This document shows, in pieces, positions 27,677-37,051 of a DNA stretch of 39,832 bases. The notes beneath the pieces are model-generated. The model was given only the letters and a program-made list of their open reading frames with translations. It did not search any database and was not told the origin of the DNA. The translations under genes and the position numbers were made by a program. The stretch comes from Candidatus Thioglobus sp. Lineage in GTDB: Bacteria > Pseudomonadota > Gammaproteobacteria > PS1 > Pseudothioglobaceae. How positions within the stretch are numbered: position 1 is the first letter of the stretch; each line of letters starts with the position of its first letter. The stretch spans positions 1-39,832 of the forward strand of contig VSKZ01000002.1 in the NCBI GenBank assembly GCA_008364125.1, written 5' to 3'.

Positions 27677-30600
27677 ATGAGCCACCTTTATCCGCATGGC
27701 TTAGACCTCTTTAAAAACACACAGAAGGTTTATTGGGGCTCGCTACGAGGAAGTGCGCAAGCCCTTGCTCTGATTGAATTTACCAAGGTTCAGCAACAGG
27801 TTATTTTGGTGGCAGCAGACGATATTAGCCATTTTGAGCAACTGTCAAAATCGCTAAATTTTTACAATGATGGGCTGGATATTTTGAGTTTTAACGACCC
27901 AGAAGTGTTACCGTTTGACCATTTTTCCCCGCATCCAGACATCACTTCCAGCCGCCTGAGCACCCTATCCAAGCTGCCAGACCTCAAATGCGGCATCGTC
28001 ATCACCACGATTGAGACGCTATTACAGCGCTTGTGTCCGTTAGAATTTAGCAAGCAATACAGTTTCAGCCTGAAAAAAGGCGATAGTTTAGACCCTCAGG
28101 CCTTCGCCCAGCGCCTGCTAAAAATTGGCTACAACCGAGTGTTGACCGTCAGGGAGCGCGGTGAATTTTGCACCAAAGGCTCGTTGATTGACCTATTTCC
28201 AATGGGCTCAAATCTGCCATATCGGCTGGATTTATTTGACCGAGAAATCGAGAGCATACGCACTTTTGACGCTCAAACTCAGCGTTCTATCGGCGAGGAG
28301 GAGCGGGTGTTTTTACTGCCAGCCAGAGAGTTTGCCACCGATAAAGACAGCATCGAACTGTTCAAAAAAAACTATCAAAATACCTTTGCTGACAACGCCA
28401 GTTTTATTTTAGACGAGGTTAGCGAGGCGCGCCTGCCAAGTGGAATTGAGTTTTATCTTTCGTTGTTTTTTACCCACACTAACACCCTATTTGACTATTT
28501 GCCGCAGAATGCTATTATTGCCAGCAGCCAAAGTTTTGGCGAGATCTTGCAGGCGAATTATGCTGAAATTGACAGTCGCTACCAGCTTGCCAGTCAGAAT
28601 CACGAGCGCACTCCGCTGCCAGTTAACCAAGTATTTATTGAGAAAAATCAATTACTTGCAATAATCTCACAGCGCCAGCAGTTGATTATAAGCAGCTCTA
28701 AAATTGCAGAAAAAACAGGTGTTCTGAACTTTCCCAGCAAGCTGTTGCCGTCGCTGACCATCAGCGCCCAGCACAAAAATCCGCTGAGCAAACTGCTGAA
28801 TTTTGCCAAGAGTTTTGCCGGCAGGATTTTGCTCGTTTGCGAATCTGAAGGGCGGCAAAGTGTGCTGAACGATTTACTTGCAAATCACGGCGACATTCCA
28901 ATTGCAGTGCGACATTGGCAGGATTTCATCAGCAGCAATCACAGCCTTTGTAGCACCAATGACGAGCTTACCGAAGGGCTGCTGACTGCCGATTTTGCCG
29001 TTATCACCGAGGCCAATTTGTTCGGTGCAGATGTGGTAAAGCAGCAGCGACGCAGGCGTGCCAAGCACAAGGATTTTGACGAGGCGATTAAAAGCTTGGT
29101 GGAAATTAAAGTAGGCGATCCAATCGTGCATGAAAACTATGGAGTTGGGCGTTATTTGGGATTGAAAACGCAAACTTTTGACGGGTTGAGCCAAGATTTA
29201 TTGGTGCTTGAATATGCCAATAAATCAAAATTAATGGTGCCGATGACTTCGCTAAATCTGATTTCTCGCTATTTGGGAGCAGCGCCAGAAGTCGCACCAT
29301 TGCACAAACTTGGCGCAGTCGGCTGGAATCGTGCCAAGCAAAAAGCGCGAGATGCTTTGCACGATGTTGCCGCAGAATTGTTGGAAGTTTATGCCAAACG
29401 CGCGGCGCAAACTGGTTTTGCTTTCCCGCCGCCAAATGATGCTTATTCCTCGTTTGTTGCCAGTTTTCCCTTTGAAGAAACTCCCGACCAACTTAAAACT
29501 ATGGGTGAAGTTTTAGCGGATATGCAAGCGCAAAGGCCAATGGATAGGCTGGTTTGCGGCGATGTTGGTTTTGGCAAAACTGAGATAGCAATGCGTGCGG
29601 CTTTTTTGGCAGTTGAGGCAGGAAAACAGGTGGTCATTTTGGTGCCAACGACCCTGTTGTCAAACCAACATTTTGTATCTTTCAAAGACAGGTTTGCAAA
29701 ATATCCGGTTGAAATCACCAGCCTGTCGCGTTTTAAAAGTGCCGCAGAGCAAACACAAATCAAGCGCCAACTGCAAAACGGCGAGGTGGACATCGTTATT
29801 GGCACACACAAATTGATTCATGGCAGCATCAAATACAAAAATTTGGGGTTGATTATTATTGACGAAGAACATCGGTTTGGAGTTAAACAAAAGGAGTCGC
29901 TGAAAAAATTGCGTGGCGAGGCGGATATTTTAACGATGACTGCCACGCCGATTCCTCGCACCTTAAATATGGCGCTTGGTTCGCTCAGAGAGCTGTCTAT
30001 CATTGCCACACCGCCGCAAGGTCGGAGTGTGATTCAGACCTTTGTTAGCGAGTGGGATGACGGCGTTATCAAGGAGGCTTGCTCGCGCGAATTGCATCGT
30101 GGAGGGCAAATATTTGTGCTGCACAACGACATTGACAGCATTGATAATATGGCAGAAAGTTTGAAATCGCTGATGGCAAATGTGCGAGTGCGGATCGCTC
30201 ATGGACAGATGCCAATGCGCGAATTAGAACAGGTTATGGGCGATTTTTATCATGGCCGTTTTCAGATTTTGGTCTGCACCACCATCATCGAAACTGGCAT
30301 TGACATTCCGAATGCCAACACTATTATTATCAACAATGCGCAGAATTTTGGCTTGGCACAGTTGCATCAATTGCGCGGCAGAGTTGGGCGCTCGCACCAT
30401 CGGGCATACGCATATTTGCTGATTAAATCGCACAAATCGTTGAGTCAAAATGCAAAAAAACGCTTAGAGGCGTTGGAATCTTTGCAAGAGTTGGGAGCTG
30501 GATTTATGCTTGCCAGCCACGATTTGGAAATTCGTGGCGCTGGTGATTTGCTTGGCGATAAGCAGTCGGGAAAAATCAGCGAAATCGGCTTTAATATGTA

Positions 30601-31114
30601 TCACGACTTGCTTAAACGCACTGTTGATGCTTATCGCTCTGGCAAAAAAATCAATCTAAACGAGGCGCTAAATCACGAAATTGAAATCAATACTGGGCTG
30701 GCATGCGTCCTGCCGCAGGACTATCTTTTTGATGTTCACGAGCGTTTGGTTTTATACAAACGCATTGCTAGCTGTCAAAATAATACCGAGTTAAAAGATT
30801 TGCAAATTGAGATGATTGACCGTTTTGGAATGTTGCCAGAGCCGAGCAAAAACCTGCTGGCCGTTACTAAATTGAAGCTGTTGGCAGAAAAAATCGGTGT
30901 TGATAAAATCTCAATTTATGATGACAAAGTGCAGTTGATTTTTGATGCAAAAACCACAGTATCGCCAGAAAAAATTATAAACTTAGTGCAAACACAATCG
31001 CAAATCTATCGCATCCAAGGGCAAAACCAACTCATCATCAGCCGTAAAATGCCCGAAGATATTGAGCGCATCAATTGGGTTGGAGAATTTCTGGCGCGCT
31101 TGGAGGCAAAATAA
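27677..31114 (+). CDS. mfd: Transcription-repair coupling factor Mfd
   Basis: Mfd removes stalled RNA polymerase at lesions and recruits UvrA. The 1145 residues match the E. coli length (1148). In order there are the UvrB-like module (about 1-330), the RNA-polymerase-interacting domain (about 470-550, DPIVHENYGVGRYLGL), the translocase motor with GDVGFGKT (628-635) and DEEH (729-732), and the C-terminal TRCF domain. The ATG at 27677 is 4 bases after maf. Confidence 0.98.
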   Translation: MSHLYPHGLDLFKNTQKVYWGSLRGSAQALALIEFTKVQQQVILVAADDISHFEQLSKSLNFYNDGLDILSFNDPEVLPFDHFSPHPDITSSRLSTLSKLPDLKCGIVITTIETLLQRLCPLEFSKQYSFSLKKGDSLDPQAFAQRLLKIGYNRVLTVRERGEFCTKGSLIDLFPMGSNLPYRLDLFDREIESIRTFDAQTQRSIGEEERVFLLPAREFATDKDSIELFKKNYQNTFADNASFILDEVSEARLPSGIEFYLSLFFTHTNTLFDYLPQNAIIASSQSFGEILQANYAEIDSRYQLASQNHERTPLPVNQVFIEKNQLLAIISQRQQLIISSSKIAEKTGVLNFPSKLLPSLTISAQHKNPLSKLLNFAKSFAGRILLVCESEGRQSVLNDLLANHGDIPIAVRHWQDFISSNHSLCSTNDELTEGLLTADFAVITEANLFGADVVKQQRRRRAKHKDFDEAIKSLVEIKVGDPIVHENYGVGRYLGLKTQTFDGLSQDLLVLEYANKSKLMVPMTSLNLISRYLGAAPEVAPLHKLGAVGWNRAKQKARDALHDVAAELLEVYAKRAAQTGFAFPPPNDAYSSFVASFPFEETPDQLKTMGEVLADMQAQRPMDRLVCGDVGFGKTEIAMRAAFLAVEAGKQVVILVPTTLLSNQHFVSFKDRFAKYPVEITSLSRFKSAAEQTQIKRQLQNGEVDIVIGTHKLIHGSIKYKNLGLIIIDEEHRFGVKQKESLKKLRGEADILTMTATPIPRTLNMALGSLRELSIIATPPQGRSVIQTFVSEWDDGVIKEACSRELHRGGQIFVLHNDIDSIDNMAESLKSLMANVRVRIAHGQMPMRELEQVMGDFYHGRFQILVCTTIIETGIDIPNANTIIINNAQNFGLAQLHQLRGRVGRSHHRAYAYLLIKSHKSLSQNAKKRLEALESLQELGAGFMLASHDLEIRGAGDLLGDKQSGKISEIGFNMYHDLLKRTVDAYRSGKKINLNEALNHEIEINTGLACVLPQDYLFDVHERLVLYKRIASCQNNTELKDLQIEMIDRFGMLPEPSKNLLAVTKLKLLAEKIGVDKISIYDDKVQLIFDAKTTVSPEKIINLVQTQSQIYRIQGQNQLIISRKMPEDIERINWVGEFLARLEAK

Positions 31115-31169
31115 ATATTTTGAGAGGGCGGATTTCTGTAACATAAGATGATAAATACAGGGGAAAACA

Positions 31170-31673
31170 ATGAAACAGTTAACAAAAATAAAAATCGCAT
31201 TTCTATTGCTTTGTTTGCCACTGGTGGCGTTTGCTGGCAGTTATACCGATAGCGCCAAAGTGTTGTCAGTGAAAGACATTTTCCGCGAGCACACTATACG
31301 CACCCCATACCAAGATTGCTACACACAGCAAGTGCGTCAAAATTCAAGAGGCGATGGTTCGGCTACCAATGAGTTATTTGGAAGCTTGATCGGTGGAGCA
31401 ATTGGCAATCGGTTTGGCAAGGGCGATGGCAAAAAGGCAATGACCGTAGCAGGGGCGCTACTCGGTGCTTCAATTGCCAATGACGCAGAAAAAAACCCTT
31501 ATCGCCTTGTGAACAAAGAGGTGTGCGAAACCAAATATAGTCATAGCAACGAAAGCCGTTTCAGCCATTATTTGGTTCGATACGAATATCAAGGCAAGCG
31601 TTATTCTTACACAACAACCAACCACCCTAAAACTGATAATATTCGCGTTCGCGTCAATATCGCTCCGTTTTAA
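31170..31673 (+). CDS. Secreted glycine-zipper 2TM protein
   Basis: A 167-residue exported protein with a signal peptide (1-22, cleavage after AFA) and a glycine-zipper segment (71-101: GSLIGGAIGN then AGALLGASIA), as in the Rickettsia 17-kDa antigen type. There is no lipobox cysteine at the signal cleavage site. Two cysteines (C50 and one near residue 116) may form a disulfide, and a C-terminal beta-rich part follows (YLVRYEYQGKRYSY). GGGG precedes the ATG at good distance. Likely periplasmic or outer-membrane associated; the role is unknown. The 3' end overlaps the pfkB-type gene by four bases. Confidence 0.8.
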   Translation: MKQLTKIKIAFLLLCLPLVAFAGSYTDSAKVLSVKDIFREHTIRTPYQDCYTQQVRQNSRGDGSATNELFGSLIGGAIGNRFGKGDGKKAMTVAGALLGASIANDAEKNPYRLVNKEVCETKYSHSNESRFSHYLVRYEYQGKRYSYTTTNHPKTDNIRVRVNIAPF

Positions 31674-32620
31674 GTGAGGCTAAACAAAGACGCTGCATAG
31701 TTTTCTATGTAGAGTTTTTTAATTTCTGCCAAGTCAAACTTGTGGTTTTGCGTGCCCAGATGGGTAACTTTGATGGCGCCGAGTAAGCTCGCTAATTGTC
31801 CCGTGGTTTTCCAATCTAAACCCTGCATCAGCCCATACATCAGCCCCGCACGATAAGCATCACCGCAACCAGTTGGATCTTTTGCAATTCCAACGCTGAC
31901 AGCTTTGATGCGGATAATTTCACCATTGGTGTGGATTTCGCTGCCCTCGCTGCCCTTAGTGATAATCAACGCCTCAACCATCGAAGCAATAGTGGCTAAG
32001 TCAAGGCCAGTTTTATCCTGCAACATTTGCGACTCATAATCGTTCATAGCAAGATAGGTCGCCTGCTTGATAAAGACGGTCAGCTCTGCACCAGAAAACA
32101 TCGGCAGCCCTTGCCCAGGGTCAAAAATAAAAGCAATTTTGCCATCAGTAAACTGCTGGGCATGCTCAATCATCCCTGTGCGACCATCAGGCGAAACGAT
32201 GCCAATATCAACAGCGCCGGCATCTGTTACTTTATTTTGTTGTGAGGCATCCATTGCCCCAGGGTGAAAAGCGGTAATTTGATTATCGTCCATATCGGTG
32301 GTGATAAACGCCTGTCCGGTGTAAGCGCCTTTGATGGTTTTTATGTGCGCTGTGTTGATGCCATTTGATTTCATCCAACTCATATAAGGGGCAAAATCCT
32401 CGCCGACTGTTGCCATCGGCAGGACATTAGCGCCGAGCAAATGTAGGTTATAAGCGATATTGCCGCCGCAACCACCAAATTCCTTACGCATAGTTGGCAC
32501 CAAAAAAGACACATTGAGCATATGAATCTTATCTGGCAGAATGTGGTTTTTGAATTTATCCTGAAAAACCATAATTGAATCAAAAGCGTAAGAACCACAT
32601 ACCAAAGCCGTTTTAGCCAT
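31670..32620 (-). CDS. PfkB-family sugar/nucleoside kinase, adenosine kinase-like
   Basis: A 316-residue ribokinase-fold enzyme. The N-terminal GG motif (FGGCGGNIAYNL, 48-59) binds the sugar and the C-terminal DPTGCGDAYRAGL (248-260) holds the catalytic base D254 and anion hole. Overall form (MAKTALVCGSYAFDSIM; NDYESQML) resembles proteins annotated as adenosine kinase in gammaproteobacteria, so that substrate is likely but unproven. Two bases after ispH, it closes the hemE operon and converges with the glycine-zipper gene. Confidence 0.85.
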   Translation of the reverse strand: MAKTALVCGSYAFDSIMVFQDKFKNHILPDKIHMLNVSFLVPTMRKEFGGCGGNIAYNLHLLGANVLPMATVGEDFAPYMSWMKSNGINTAHIKTIKGAYTGQAFITTDMDDNQITAFHPGAMDASQQNKVTDAGAVDIGIVSPDGRTGMIEHAQQFTDGKIAFIFDPGQGLPMFSGAELTVFIKQATYLAMNDYESQMLQDKTGLDLATIASMVEALIITKGSEGSEIHTNGEIIRIKAVSVGIAKDPTGCGDAYRAGLMYGLMQGLDWKTTGQLASLLGAIKVTHLGTQNHKFDLAEIKKLYIENYAASLFSLT

Positions 32621-32621
32621 A

Positions 32622-33560
32622 TTATTTCTCCTTGTTTAATATTCTCAATTCCGCTGGCACGGGAAAATGCACGCTTTCTTTTGCGCCGTTTATCTCAACA
32701 ACCTCGCTGGCGCCATAATCGCGCAAATAGTCAATCACCTCTTGCACCAACACTTCTGGCGCTGAAGCCCCAGCAGTAACACCAACAGTGCCAACGCCGC
32801 TCAGCCACTTGTCGTCAATCTCGTTAGCGCCGTCAATCAGATAGGCTTTTTTCTGCATTTTTGTAGCAATCTCGCGTAGTCGGTTGGAGTTGCTGGAATT
32901 GTTAGAACCAAGCACTAAAAGCAAATCCGAATCTTGCATCAGCGTTTTTACTGCATCCTGCCGATTTTGCGTAGCGTAGCAAATATCGTCTTTTTTCGGC
33001 GCTTTAATTGTAGGAAATTTTGCCTTTAACGCCTCCACAATTTGCCGAGTATCATCCACAGAAAGCGTGGTTTGCGTTGTATATGAGACCTCGCCTTGCA
33101 ATTCAAGCCGCTCTACATCGCAAGCAGATTCAACCAAGGCGATGTTTGAATCTGGCGCTGATTGTCCAAGCGTGCCTTCAACTTCTGGGTGGCCATGGTG
33201 TCCAATCAGAATAACCTGATGCGCCTGTTTTTGCTTACGCACCACCTCTTTATGCACCTTTGTTACCAACGGGCAAGTGGCATCATAGATAATTGCGCCA
33301 ATTTTTTCGGACTGTTTGCGCACCGCTTTAGAAACTCCGTGAGCGCTAAAAATAACCACTTTGCCCGCCGGCACCTGATTTATTTCTTCAACAAAAATAG
33401 CGCCCTTGCCCTTCAAATCATCAACCACAAAGCGATTATGCACAACTTCGTGACGCACATAAATAGGTGCGCCGTGCAGTTTTAATGCACTCTCAACAAT
33501 CTCAATCGCGCGATCAACGCCAGCGCAAAAACCCCGCGGATTAGCCAGCAGCACTTTCAT
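32622..33560 (-). CDS. ispH: 4-hydroxy-3-methylbut-2-enyl diphosphate reductase
   Basis: Last step of the MEP isoprenoid pathway, producing IPP and DMAPP with a 4Fe-4S cluster. The cluster cysteines are C12 (GFCAG), C96 (DATCPLV) and C194. [15 protein letters not shown] and SSNSNRL form the substrate pocket. The ATG at 33560 gives 312 residues and overlaps the fkpB stop as ATGA; a longer frame start at 33599 adds residues lying in fkpB and is rejected. The fkpB-ispH pair is conserved in E. coli. Confidence 0.97.
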   Translation of the reverse strand: MKVLLANPRGFCAGVDRAIEIVESALKLHGAPIYVRHEVVHNRFVVDDLKGKGAIFVEEINQVPAGKVVIFSAHGVSKAVRKQSEKIGAIIYDATCPLVTKVHKEVVRKQKQAHQVILIGHHGHPEVEGTLGQSAPDSNIALVESACDVERLELQGEVSYTTQTTLSVDDTRQIVEALKAKFPTIKAPKKDDICYATQNRQDAVKTLMQDSDLLLVLGSNNSSNSNRLREIATKMQKKAYLIDGANEIDDKWLSGVGTVGVTAGASAPEVLVQEVIDYLRDYGASEVVEINGAKESVHFPVPAELRILNKEK

Positions 33561-33964
33561 AGTATCTCGATGATTTCCACCTGAAAAGATACACCGCAAC
33601 CTGCAAGCGGATGGTTGAAATTGACGCTGATATTGTCGCCGTCAATTTTGTCAATGCAGCCCGCAAAAGACTCGTCTGTCGGGGTTTTGAACTCAATGCC
33701 AGCGCTAAGTTTGAGAGCCATATTAGCTGGAAAATCTTGCCGTTTCATCACCTGAATAGCAGCAGGATTAACCTCTCCAAAACCATCATCAGCGGACAAT
33801 AAAAAAGTGCGTAGCTCGCCAACTTTTGCCTCTTTAACGCAAGATTCCAAACACGGATCAAGCTGCCCATCGCCGATTTCAAACTCAAAAGGCGAACTGC
33901 CAGAGCTGTCCACCAAGGTGCCATCGGCGTGCGTTAGTTTGTAGAATATTTTATATTTGCCCAT
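33557..33964 (-). CDS. fkpB: FKBP-type peptidyl-prolyl isomerase, SlpA/FkpB type
   Basis: A 135-residue SlyD-like PPIase without the histidine-rich tail. [27 protein letters not shown] opens the FKBP domain, the insert-in-flap chaperone region spans about 65-115, and [18 protein letters not shown] closes it. Upstream of and overlapping ispH, as in E. coli. It probably assists protein folding in the cytoplasm. Confidence 0.93.
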   Translation of the reverse strand: MGKYKIFYKLTHADGTLVDSSGSSPFEFEIGDGQLDPCLESCVKEAKVGELRTFLLSADDGFGEVNPAAIQVMKRQDFPANMALKLSAGIEFKTPTDESFAGCIDKIDGDNISVNFNHPLAGCGVSFQVEIIEIL

Positions 33965-33973
33965 AGCCGCTGC

Positions 33974-34816
33974 TTATGAGGGGCGTAGTGCCTGCAATAT
34001 TTGATGGATTTTGTCACGCAATTTGTGGCGATGGACAATCATATCAATTGCTCCTTTTTCCAACAAAAATTCGCTGCGTTGAAACCCTTCCGGTAGTTCT
34101 TCACGCACTGTTTGTTCCACTACCCTTTTGCCAGCAAAGCCAATCTGCGCACCGGGTTCGGCAATATGAACATCACCAAGCATAGCAAAACTTGCTGAAA
34201 CTCCGCCCATGGTTGGGTCGGTTAAAACCGAGATGAAGCCAATTTTTTTGTCGCTCAATAATTTTATTGCCAATGAGGTTTTGCTCATTTGCATAAGCGA
34301 AAACACCCCCTCCTGCATACGCGCGCCGCCCGAGGCAGAAAAGCACACCAGCGGCATCCCAGTTTCCATACTGAGTTGCACTGCGCGGACAAATTTTTCG
34401 CCAACAACCGAGCCCATCGAGCCGCCCATAAATTTGAAATCAAACGCTGCCACAACAACGCCATCGCCGTGCAGAGTGCCACTTTTGACAACCAAAGCGT
34501 CTTTTTCGCCAGTGTTTTTTTGTGCTTGTGAAAGCCGATCTTTGTATTTTTTTTGGTCTTTGAATTTTAACGGATCGGCGCTGAGCAAGTCCGCACAAAT
34601 CTCTTCTTGCCCGTCCTCATCAAGGAAACTTTCAATACGACTACGCGCAGAAATTCGCATATGGTAGTCACATTTTGGGCACACATAATTTAGATTTTTC
34701 AGCTCTTCTGAATAAAGCGTGGACTCACACTTTTGGCATTTACTCCATAAACCTTCTGGGATGTTTTTCTTAACAACGCTGGTGATGGAGGGCAGGATTT
34801 TTTCTAACCAACTCAT
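33974..34816 (-). CDS. accD: Acetyl-CoA carboxylase carboxyltransferase subunit beta
   Basis: With AccA it transfers CO2 from biotin to acetyl-CoA to form malonyl-CoA for fatty acid synthesis. The 280-residue protein has the N-terminal zinc ribbon C27, C30, C46 and C49, and the crotonase-like core with SGGARMQEG and [15 protein letters not shown]. It lies 9 bases before fkpB and 16 after trpA. The trpA-accD pairing is widespread in proteobacteria. Confidence 0.97.
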   Translation of the reverse strand: MSWLEKILPSITSVVKKNIPEGLWSKCQKCESTLYSEELKNLNYVCPKCDYHMRISARSRIESFLDEDGQEEICADLLSADPLKFKDQKKYKDRLSQAQKNTGEKDALVVKSGTLHGDGVVVAAFDFKFMGGSMGSVVGEKFVRAVQLSMETGMPLVCFSASGGARMQEGVFSLMQMSKTSLAIKLLSDKKIGFISVLTDPTMGGVSASFAMLGDVHIAEPGAQIGFAGKRVVEQTVREELPEGFQRSEFLLEKGAIDMIVHRHKLRDKIHQILQALRPS

Positions 34817-34832
34817 ATTTTTCCCCGTTTAA

Positions 34833-35630
34833 CTATTTAATTGCGCTTGAAATTTCATTGGCCAAAGCGCCAACACTTGCTAACATTTTAGCCTTATCTG
34901 CACCGTGTTTTTCAACAAATGCAACTAATGAAGAGCCGACAATCACCGCATCGGAAAATTTGGAAACCGCCTTGGCAGTTGCCGCATCCTTGATGCCAAA
35001 GCCCACGCCAATGGGCAAATCGATAAATTGACGGATTCTACTAAGGTTGTTATTTACCGTTTCTACATCCAAATTTCCAGCTCCAGTAATGCCTTTTAGC
35101 GACACAAAATATACAAATCCAGAGGCGATTTTTGCCAAAGATTTTAAGCGCTTATCGGTGGTAGTTGGCGCGATTAAAAAAATCAAGTCAATGGAGTTTG
35201 CGCTAAGATTTTGCTTCAAGTCAGCCGCTTCTTCTGGTGGCATATCAACAACTATCACGCCATCCACGCCGCTTTTGCTGGCTGCAATTGCGAATTTTTG
35301 ATAGCCAAAAACCTCAATCGGATTGAGGTAGCCCATTAACACCAGCGCCGTTTTGTCGTTGGTTTGCCGAAATTTTTGCACCAAATTTAAAACATCTTGC
35401 AAGCTCACATCGGCACTTACCGCGCGCTCATGCGATTTTGCAATCACTGGGCCGTCTGCCATCGGGTCAGAAAACGGCACTCCCAGCTCAATAATATCAG
35501 CGCCATTTTCCACCAAAGTTTGCATCAATTCAAAGGTGTTGTCCAAGCCACTATCGCCAGCAGTAATAAACGGAATAAAGGCTTTTTGCCCTTGTGGTAA
35601 GCTGGAAAATACAAAGTTGAGACGCGACAT
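34833..35630 (-). CDS. trpA: Tryptophan synthase alpha chain
   Basis: Cleaves indole-3-glycerol phosphate to indole, which passes to TrpB. The 265-residue TIM barrel has the catalytic pair E48 and D59 in IIELGVPFSDPMADG and the phosphate-binding VGFGIK and VIVGSS loops. It is separated from trpB by three unrelated genes (hemE, rpmE, glmU). The start shares one base with the hemE stop. Confidence 0.97.
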   Translation of the reverse strand: MSRLNFVFSSLPQGQKAFIPFITAGDSGLDNTFELMQTLVENGADIIELGVPFSDPMADGPVIAKSHERAVSADVSLQDVLNLVQKFRQTNDKTALVLMGYLNPIEVFGYQKFAIAASKSGVDGVIVVDMPPEEAADLKQNLSANSIDLIFLIAPTTTDKRLKSLAKIASGFVYFVSLKGITGAGNLDVETVNNNLSRIRQFIDLPIGVGFGIKDAATAKAVSKFSDAVIVGSSLVAFVEKHGADKAKMLASVGALANEISSAIK

Positions 35631-36670
35631 TATCTGTAATCCTGACTAAATTTATGCACGCAATCTACTAAAACCTGCATATTTTCTGGGTCAATATCGG
35701 GGGTAATTCCGTGGCCGAGATTGAAAATATGGCCAGTATCGCCCTTAAATTGTGCTAATATTTTTTTGACTTCGCGCTCAATTATCTCAGGAGTTGCATA
35801 CAAAACCGCAGGGTCAAGATTGCCCTGAATGGCAAGCCTTTCACCCACTTGCGCTTGCGCATCGTCGAGCTCAACCGTCCAATCGATGCCCACGCCATCA
35901 CAGCCAGTGTCGGCTATATGCGATAGGTGTTTGCCGCCGTTTTTGCTGAATAATGTTATTGGAATATTGGGGTGCTGCGCCTTCACGCCTTTGACGATTT
36001 TTGCCATATATTTAAGCGAAAAATCAAGGTAATTTTGTTTGGACAGCACTCCGCCCCAAGTATCAAAAACCATCACGCTGTCTGCCCCAGAGAGGATTTG
36101 CTGGTTTAAATATTCAATCACACTATTGGTCAATTTGTCCAGCAGCAGGTGCAACGATTTTGGCTCGTTGAAGAGTATTTTTTTACTGTTGGCAAAGGTT
36201 TTGCTGCTGCCGCCTTCGAGCATATAAGTTGCCAAAGTCCAAGGGCTGCCACTAAAACCAATCAGCGGTATGCGCCCAGACAAGGCTTTTTTGATGGTGG
36301 AAACGCCGTCAAAAACATAGCTCAAATCGTCGTTAATATAGGTTGGCAGCTTTTCAATATCTGCAAGATTTTGCAGTGGATTTTTGAATTTTGGACCCTC
36401 GCCCTCGGAAAAATACAGCCCCAGACCCATTGCATCGGGGATGGTGAGAATATCGGAAAATAAAATTGCCGCGTCTAAATCAAACCTGTCAATCGGCTGC
36501 ATAGTAACTTCGCAAGCAAGATTGGGGTTTTTGCATAGCGCCATAAAATCGCCAGCTTTTTTGCGACTGGCGCGATATTCTGGCAAGTAGCGCCCTGCTT
36601 GACGCATCACCCAGATTGGCGTGCGCGTAGTTGGTTTTTTTAATAGGGCGTTGATGTAGTCAAAAGACAT
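35630..36670 (-). CDS. hemE: Uroporphyrinogen decarboxylase
   Basis: Decarboxylates uroporphyrinogen III to coproporphyrinogen III in haem synthesis. The 346-residue protein carries the signatures [14 protein letters not shown] near the N-terminus, the catalytic-aspartate region [16 protein letters not shown] and [13 protein letters not shown]. It heads a minus-strand operon hemE-trpA-accD-fkpB-ispH-pfkB with spacings of 16 bases or less. Haem is needed by the cytochromes encoded at 8-10 kb. Confidence 0.97.
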   Translation of the reverse strand: MSFDYINALLKKPTTRTPIWVMRQAGRYLPEYRASRKKAGDFMALCKNPNLACEVTMQPIDRFDLDAAILFSDILTIPDAMGLGLYFSEGEGPKFKNPLQNLADIEKLPTYINDDLSYVFDGVSTIKKALSGRIPLIGFSGSPWTLATYMLEGGSSKTFANSKKILFNEPKSLHLLLDKLTNSVIEYLNQQILSGADSVMVFDTWGGVLSKQNYLDFSLKYMAKIVKGVKAQHPNIPITLFSKNGGKHLSHIADTGCDGVGIDWTVELDDAQAQVGERLAIQGNLDPAVLYATPEIIEREVKKILAQFKGDTGHIFNLGHGITPDIDPENMQVLVDCVHKFSQDYR

Positions 36671-36698
36671 AGTTTGAGTGATTGTTTATGAGCAAATT

Positions 36699-36707
36699 AT
36701 TATAACA
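36699..36707 (-). promoter_or_regulatory. Extended -10 promoter of the hemE operon
   Basis: On the minus strand TGTTATAAT, a perfect extended -10, lies 29 bases before the hemE ATG and just past the rpmE terminator. No good -35 is seen, as is normal for extended -10 promoters. Confidence 0.6.
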
Positions 36708-36728
36708 ATTTTCCCTGCAAGCGGGCAT

Positions 36729-36755
36729 AAAAAAAGCCACAAACTGCGGCTTTTT
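36729..36755 (-). terminator. Intrinsic terminator of rpmE
   Basis: On the minus strand AAAAAGCC (36755-36748), a 9-base loop and GGCTTTTT (36738-36731), continuing to a run of seven T. It starts 17 bases after the rpmE stop and separates rpmE from the hemE operon. Confidence 0.85.
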
Positions 36756-36771
36756 GTTGGATGCTTTTTTG

Positions 36772-36984
36772 CTAACGCTTGAAAGCGCCGTAGCGAGATT
36801 TGAACTTTTCAACCCTACCAGCGCTGTCCATAATTTTTTGCTTGCCGGTGTAAAAAGGGTGGCAGCTGGAACATACATCTAAATGTAACTCGTCTTTGCC
36901 GATAGTTGAGCGTGACACAAAAGTGTTGCCGCAAGAGCATATTACTTTTACATCGGCGTAATTTGGGTGGATGTCTGTTTTCAT
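36772..36984 (-). CDS. rpmE: 50S ribosomal protein L31
   Basis: A 70-residue L31 of the zinc-binding (C+) type with C16, C18, C38 and C41 (CSCG and CSSCHP), starting MKTDIHPNY and ending FKSRYG. The ATG at 36984 is chosen; a TTG 27 bases upstream would add non-homologous residues. It has its own promoter and terminator and is divergent from glmU. Confidence 0.97.
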   Translation of the reverse strand: MKTDIHPNYADVKVICSCGNTFVSRSTIGKDELHLDVCSSCHPFYTGKQKIMDSAGRVEKFKSRYGAFKR

Positions 36985-37019
36985 AATTCTAATAACGATG
37001 GGAAATCTCAAAGAGAAAT

Positions 37020-37049
37020 ATTATACGCTATTGTTAGGCTAAAATGCAA
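37020..37049 (-). promoter_or_regulatory. Promoter of rpmE
   Basis: On the minus strand TTGCAT (37049-37044), an 18-base spacer and a perfect TATAAT (37025-37020). The predicted start near 37013 leaves a leader of about 29 bases. The -35 reaches to 2 bases before the glmU ATG, so the divergent signals are interleaved. Confidence 0.6.
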
Positions 37050-37051
37050 AT

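Noticed and set aside
34209-34667. Plus-strand 152-codon open frame inside accD
   Set aside because: It is an antisense shadow of a clearly identified gene.
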